Positions 61,221 through 64,000 of a DNA stretch of 64,000 nt are shown here, piece by piece. Origin of the DNA: Pedobacter planticolens. Lineage in GTDB: Bacteria > Bacteroidota > Bacteroidia > Sphingobacteriales > Sphingobacteriaceae. Each line of letters starts with the position of its first letter. Position 1 is the stretch's first letter. Where the stretch lies: assembly GCF_014172375.1 (NCBI RefSeq), contig NZ_WNXD01000002.1, positions 1,798,001 through 1,862,000 of the forward strand, in the 5' to 3' direction. The notes under the pieces are model-generated. The model was given only the letters and a program-made list of their open reading frames with translations. It searched no databases and was not told where the DNA came from. The translations under genes were made by a program, and so were the position numbers.

Positions 61221-63122
61221 ATGAGCGATCAGATCAAACACGAATGCGGAATAGCCTTTATCCGTCTGTTAAAACCTCTCTCATACTACCAAGAAAAATA
61301 CGGTACTGCACTTTACGGCCTCAATAAATTGTATTTATTGATGGAAAAGCAGCACAATCGTGGTCAGGACGGAGCAGGTATTGCAACCATTAAATTAGAC
61401 ATGAAACCTGGTAGTCGCTACATTAGTCGCTACCGTTCTATGGCTCAAAATGCAGTTGCTGATATTTTTGGATACGTACAAAACAAATTTGTAGATATTC
61501 AGAATGAAACGCCAGAGTTGATGAAAGATACCGAGTTCCTAAAACAAAACGTAAGCTTTATAGGCGAAGTTTTATTAGGCCACTTACGCTACGGTACACA
61601 TGGTAAAAACAGTATCGAAAATTGCCATCCTTTCTTACGTCAAAATAATTGGATGACCAGAAACTTGGTGATCGCTGGTAATTTTAACATGACCAATGTT
61701 GATGAATTATTCGAACAATTATACGAGTTAGGTCAACATCCAAAAGAAAAAGTAGAATCAGTTACAATACTCGAAAAAATAGGCCACTTTTTAGATGACG
61801 AAAATCAAGAGCTTTTCGATACCTATAAAAAAGAAGGACTAAACAATATTGACATCACCCATAAAATCTCTGATAATTTAAATATCGCTAACATTCTTCG
61901 TCGCTCATCAAAAACTTGGGATGGTGGTTACACCATTTCTGGTATTGTTGGTAATGGTGATGCGTTTGTAATGAGAGATCCAGCAGGTATCCGCCCTGCG
62001 TTTTATTATGCAGATGATGAAGTGGTAGTGGCTGCATCAGAACGTCCGGCAATTCAAACAGCATTTAATGTTCAGATCAAACAAGTTAAAGAAATTGAAC
62101 CTGGACATGCGTTAATCGTTAAAAAAGACGGTACAGTAACGCAAGAAATGTATCGCGAACCTGTAGAAAAAAGAGCCTGCTCATTTGAGCGTATTTATTT
62201 CTCAAGAGGAAGTGATGCAGATATCTATAAAGAACGCAAAAAATTGGGCGATTTATTAATTCCTCAAGTTTTATCTGCAGTAAATAGAGATTTAAAAAAC
62301 ACTGTATTCTCGTTCATCCCTAATACTGCCGAAGTTTCGTTTTACGGTATGGTAGAGGGTTTGCATAATCACGTAAGAGAAATTCAGAAAGACACCCTGT
62401 TAAATCGCAAAGAAAAACTGAACGATGCAGAGCTAGATGAATTATTATCTATGTCGCCACGAGTAGAGAAATTGGCGATTAAGGATGTGAAACTCCGCAC
62501 TTTTATTACGCAAGATGCTGATAGAGGAGAAATGGTTGCTCACGTTTATGATACCACATATGGCGTCATAAAAAATCATACTGATACCTTAGTGGCTGTT
62601 GATGATTCGATTGTTCGTGGTACAACTTTAAAGCAAAGTATCATCAAGATTATTGATAGACTACACCCTAAAAAAATCATTATTGTTTCTTCTGCTCCGC
62701 AAATTCGTTATCCAGATTGCTACGGAATTGACATGTCTAAAATGGGACAATTTGTTGCCTTTGATGCCGCAATTCAATTGCTTAAACAACGCGGCATGGA
62801 GCATATTATAGAAGAAGTTTACGAGAAATGTAAGGCTTCGTTATTGCTGCCTAAAGAAGAAATTGTAAACCATGTAAAGGAAATTTACAGACCATTTGAA
62901 CAACAAGAAATTTCAGATCAGATTGCTAAAATTATCACACCAGAAGGAACAGTTGCAGAAGTAGAAGTGATTTATCAAACTTTAGATAATTTACATATTG
63001 CCTGCCCAAATCATACGGGCGATTGGTATTTCTCAGGCAATTACCCTACACCAGGCGGTAATAAAGTAGTAAACAAAGCATTTGTAAACTGGAAAGAAGG
63101 AAATAACCAGAGGGCTTATTAA
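61221..63122 (+). CDS. Amidophosphoribosyltransferase-like (PurF family), long form
   Basis: A 633-residue class II glutamine amidotransferase fused to a phosphoribosyltransferase. The N-terminal nucleophile is Cys9 in IKHECGIAFIRLL, followed by HNRGQDGAGIAT and LGHLRYGTHGKNS. A NIANILRRSSKTWDGGYTIS region and GMRDPAGIRPAFYY-like FVMRDPAGIRPAFYYADDE follow. The PRPP loop is LVAVDDSIVRGTTLKQSI near residue 460. It is ~130 residues longer than E. coli PurF, with inserts in both halves. It could be the main PurF or a paralogue found in Bacteroidota; purine genes are not adjacent. The short segment before Cys9 would have to be removed. Confidence 0.9.
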   Translation: MSDQIKHECGIAFIRLLKPLSYYQEKYGTALYGLNKLYLLMEKQHNRGQDGAGIATIKLDMKPGSRYISRYRSMAQNAVADIFGYVQNKFVDIQNETPELMKDTEFLKQNVSFIGEVLLGHLRYGTHGKNSIENCHPFLRQNNWMTRNLVIAGNFNMTNVDELFEQLYELGQHPKEKVESVTILEKIGHFLDDENQELFDTYKKEGLNNIDITHKISDNLNIANILRRSSKTWDGGYTISGIVGNGDAFVMRDPAGIRPAFYYADDEVVVAASERPAIQTAFNVQIKQVKEIEPGHALIVKKDGTVTQEMYREPVEKRACSFERIYFSRGSDADIYKERKKLGDLLIPQVLSAVNRDLKNTVFSFIPNTAEVSFYGMVEGLHNHVREIQKDTLLNRKEKLNDAELDELLSMSPRVEKLAIKDVKLRTFITQDADRGEMVAHVYDTTYGVIKNHTDTLVAVDDSIVRGTTLKQSIIKIIDRLHPKKIIIVSSAPQIRYPDCYGIDMSKMGQFVAFDAAIQLLKQRGMEHIIEEVYEKCKASLLLPKEEIVNHVKEIYRPFEQQEISDQIAKIITPEGTVAEVEVIYQTLDNLHIACPNHTGDWYFSGNYPTPGGNKVVNKAFVNWKEGNNQRAY

Positions 63123-63163
63123 AACTTTTAAAGTATTCTATCTGTTAACAATTAAAATAATTG

Positions 63164-63718
63164 ATGATGAAAAGGATAGTTATATGCATTTTGGTTTTAT
63201 TGAACTTTTCTTGTTCAGATTCCAGTCAAAAGAAAGTTGATGACGCGATATCTAAAACAAGTGATAGCTTAGTTGCTAAACTTGATAAGGTAAATGATAG
63301 TTTAAAGGGCGTAAAAGAGAATATCGAGAAAAACATTCCAAAGGTTAAAATAGAGAAGTATCAAGAAATTCCGATTAGTTTACAGTGGATAAGTTTTGAT
63401 AAAACAGGGTCTGCTAAATTGGTTAAGACCGAAAACAATTGGTATACTTTTAAAGGTGAACAGACTAACGACAGCAACGAATACCTAAAAATTGATGGTA
63501 AAATTAGTAGAGTCGATAAAAATCATATAAAGTTCATTGGCACTATTATCACCTATATAAAACACAATAACGGCGGTAAGCCATGTGAGAAAACTGGGGA
63601 ACAAATTTTCTTGAAAAAGGATGGTCGTACCTATTACAGGTTACAAAATATGGAAAATTGTGGGGGAGGAAGAGTGGTTGATTATATTGATTTATATACT
63701 GTCGATACGTATTTATAA
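63164..63718 (+). CDS. Hypothetical lipoprotein
   Basis: A protein of about 184 residues with a short lipoprotein signal peptide ending at the lipobox NFSC (Cys near residue 17). A predicted coiled-coil stretch with Asp/Ser/Lys repeats (about residues 25-60, DDAISKTSDSLVAKLDKVND) follows. The rest is a beta-rich domain (QEIPISLQWISFDKTGSAKL, TYIKHNNGGKPCEKTGEQIF) containing two cysteines that could form a disulfide. I recognise no family. It is probably anchored in the periplasm or outer membrane. Two adjacent ATG codons could serve as start. It lies 41 nt after the PurF-like gene. Confidence 0.78.
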   Translation: MMKRIVICILVLLNFSCSDSSQKKVDDAISKTSDSLVAKLDKVNDSLKGVKENIEKNIPKVKIEKYQEIPISLQWISFDKTGSAKLVKTENNWYTFKGEQTNDSNEYLKIDGKISRVDKNHIKFIGTIITYIKHNNGGKPCEKTGEQIFLKKDGRTYYRLQNMENCGGGRVVDYIDLYTVDTYL

Positions 63719-63722
63719 ATGA

Positions 63723-64000
63723 CTAATAAAACTGATGATAAGTTTTATACATCAGCCAGAAAGCGAAAGCAATTATGATAACCCCAGCAATCTTATTTAA
63801 TTTCTTTAGTGCATCTTCTTTTATTCTATAACGTAATTTACTAGAATAATAGCTTTTTAATCCGTCTATGGTTAATTGGGTAGCCATGGCAATAAAAAAG
63901 CAGAATAGCTTCTCGTCTAGTGAGTTTAACTTGGCAGAGATAATTCCACTCACAATAATCCAAAACATGAGGGTAGATGGTGTTAGGATGCACATCAAAA
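63723..64000 (-). CDS. LysE-family transporter, C-terminal part
   Basis: The last ~92 residues of a membrane protein, open to the right edge of the window. ILTPSTLMFWIIVSGIISAK resembles the NPxxxxFW helix of LysE-type amino acid exporters, followed by a second helix (LFCFFIAMATQLTIDGLKSY) and a C-terminal one (IAGVIIIAFAFWLMYKTYHQ). The region upstream of Met-like positions is not visible, so the start lies outside. Family assignment rests on this short segment, so it is tentative. It converges on the lipoprotein gene with only 4 nt between stops. Confidence 0.65.
   Translation of the reverse strand, partial: LMCILTPSTLMFWIIVSGIISAKLNSLDEKLFCFFIAMATQLTIDGLKSYYSSKLRYRIKEDALKKLNKIAGVIIIAFAFWLMYKTYHQFY

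Overview
The window is AT-rich chromosomal DNA from a member of the Bacteroidota, most likely a Sphingobacteriaceae (Pedobacter-like) bacterium. The evidence is the TAnnTTTG type of -7 promoter element before many genes, the lack of clear Shine-Dalgarno sequences, a type IX secretion C-terminal tail protein and a PorT-like protein, and typical Bacteroidota gene neighbourhoods (ubiE-porT; nadK-DUF6089-uppS-bamA-ompH-ompH-murI). Genus-level placement is inference. There are no rRNA or tRNA genes, no CRISPR array, no prophage and no intact insertion sequence. Most of the window is core metabolism and information processing.

Layout. 1-2.4 kb: 3' end of rpoC and its terminator. 2.4-9.7 kb: a DUF3467 gene, then a minus-strand block with three tRNA-maturation or modification genes (miaA, cca, tsaC) and dapD plus two glycosyltransferases in an overlapping operon. 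9.7-17.1 kb: an S4-domain protein, an EcsC protein, an OmpH/Skp lipoprotein, gyrB, small envelope genes, mdh and a GyrI-like protein. 17.2-24.2 kb: dnaE with a fused proofreading exonuclease, trxA, a PQQ-type sugar dehydrogenase and a VOC protein. 24.2-27.2 kb is the least conventional part: a perfect-register 21-bp tandem array, an unrecognised gene, a DUF58 gene without its usual ATPase partner, many dispersed palindromes and a candidate small RNA. 27.2-34.5 kb: a two-component system, a class III aminotransferase, an ECF sigma factor with a probable membrane anti-sigma protein and a Spy-like protein, and a split transketolase. 34.6-38 kb: thiol peroxidase, M23 peptidase, FAH-family hydrolase and a T9SS-tail protein. 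38.2-49.5 kb: Kup potassium transporter, an acyltransferase bracketed by two copies of a ~120-bp repeat, an amino acid permease, an LTA-synthase-like protein, an M3 peptidase, a UbiA prenyltransferase and EngB. 49.5-61.1 kb, plus strand: UbiE, PorT, SDR, YqeY, alpha/beta hydrolase, CBS protein, NAD kinase, DUF6089, UppS, BamA, two OmpH/Skp chaperones and MurI. This is an envelope-biogenesis block in which UppS and MurI feed cell-wall synthesis and BamA with Skp builds the outer membrane. 61.2-64 kb: a long PurF-like amidotransferase, a lipoprotein and the end of a LysE-type exporter.

I found no clearly new multi-gene system. The strongest second-look items are: a candidate ~120-nt RNA behind an 11-bp direct repeat next to the two-component system; a DnaE whose PHP domain has lost several metal ligands while carrying an intact DEDDh exonuclease; twin repeats around the acyltransferase gene that differ by inversion of a 28-bp loop; two periodic DNA arrays (21 bp and 11 bp); and a dispersed palindrome that supplies the end of miaA.
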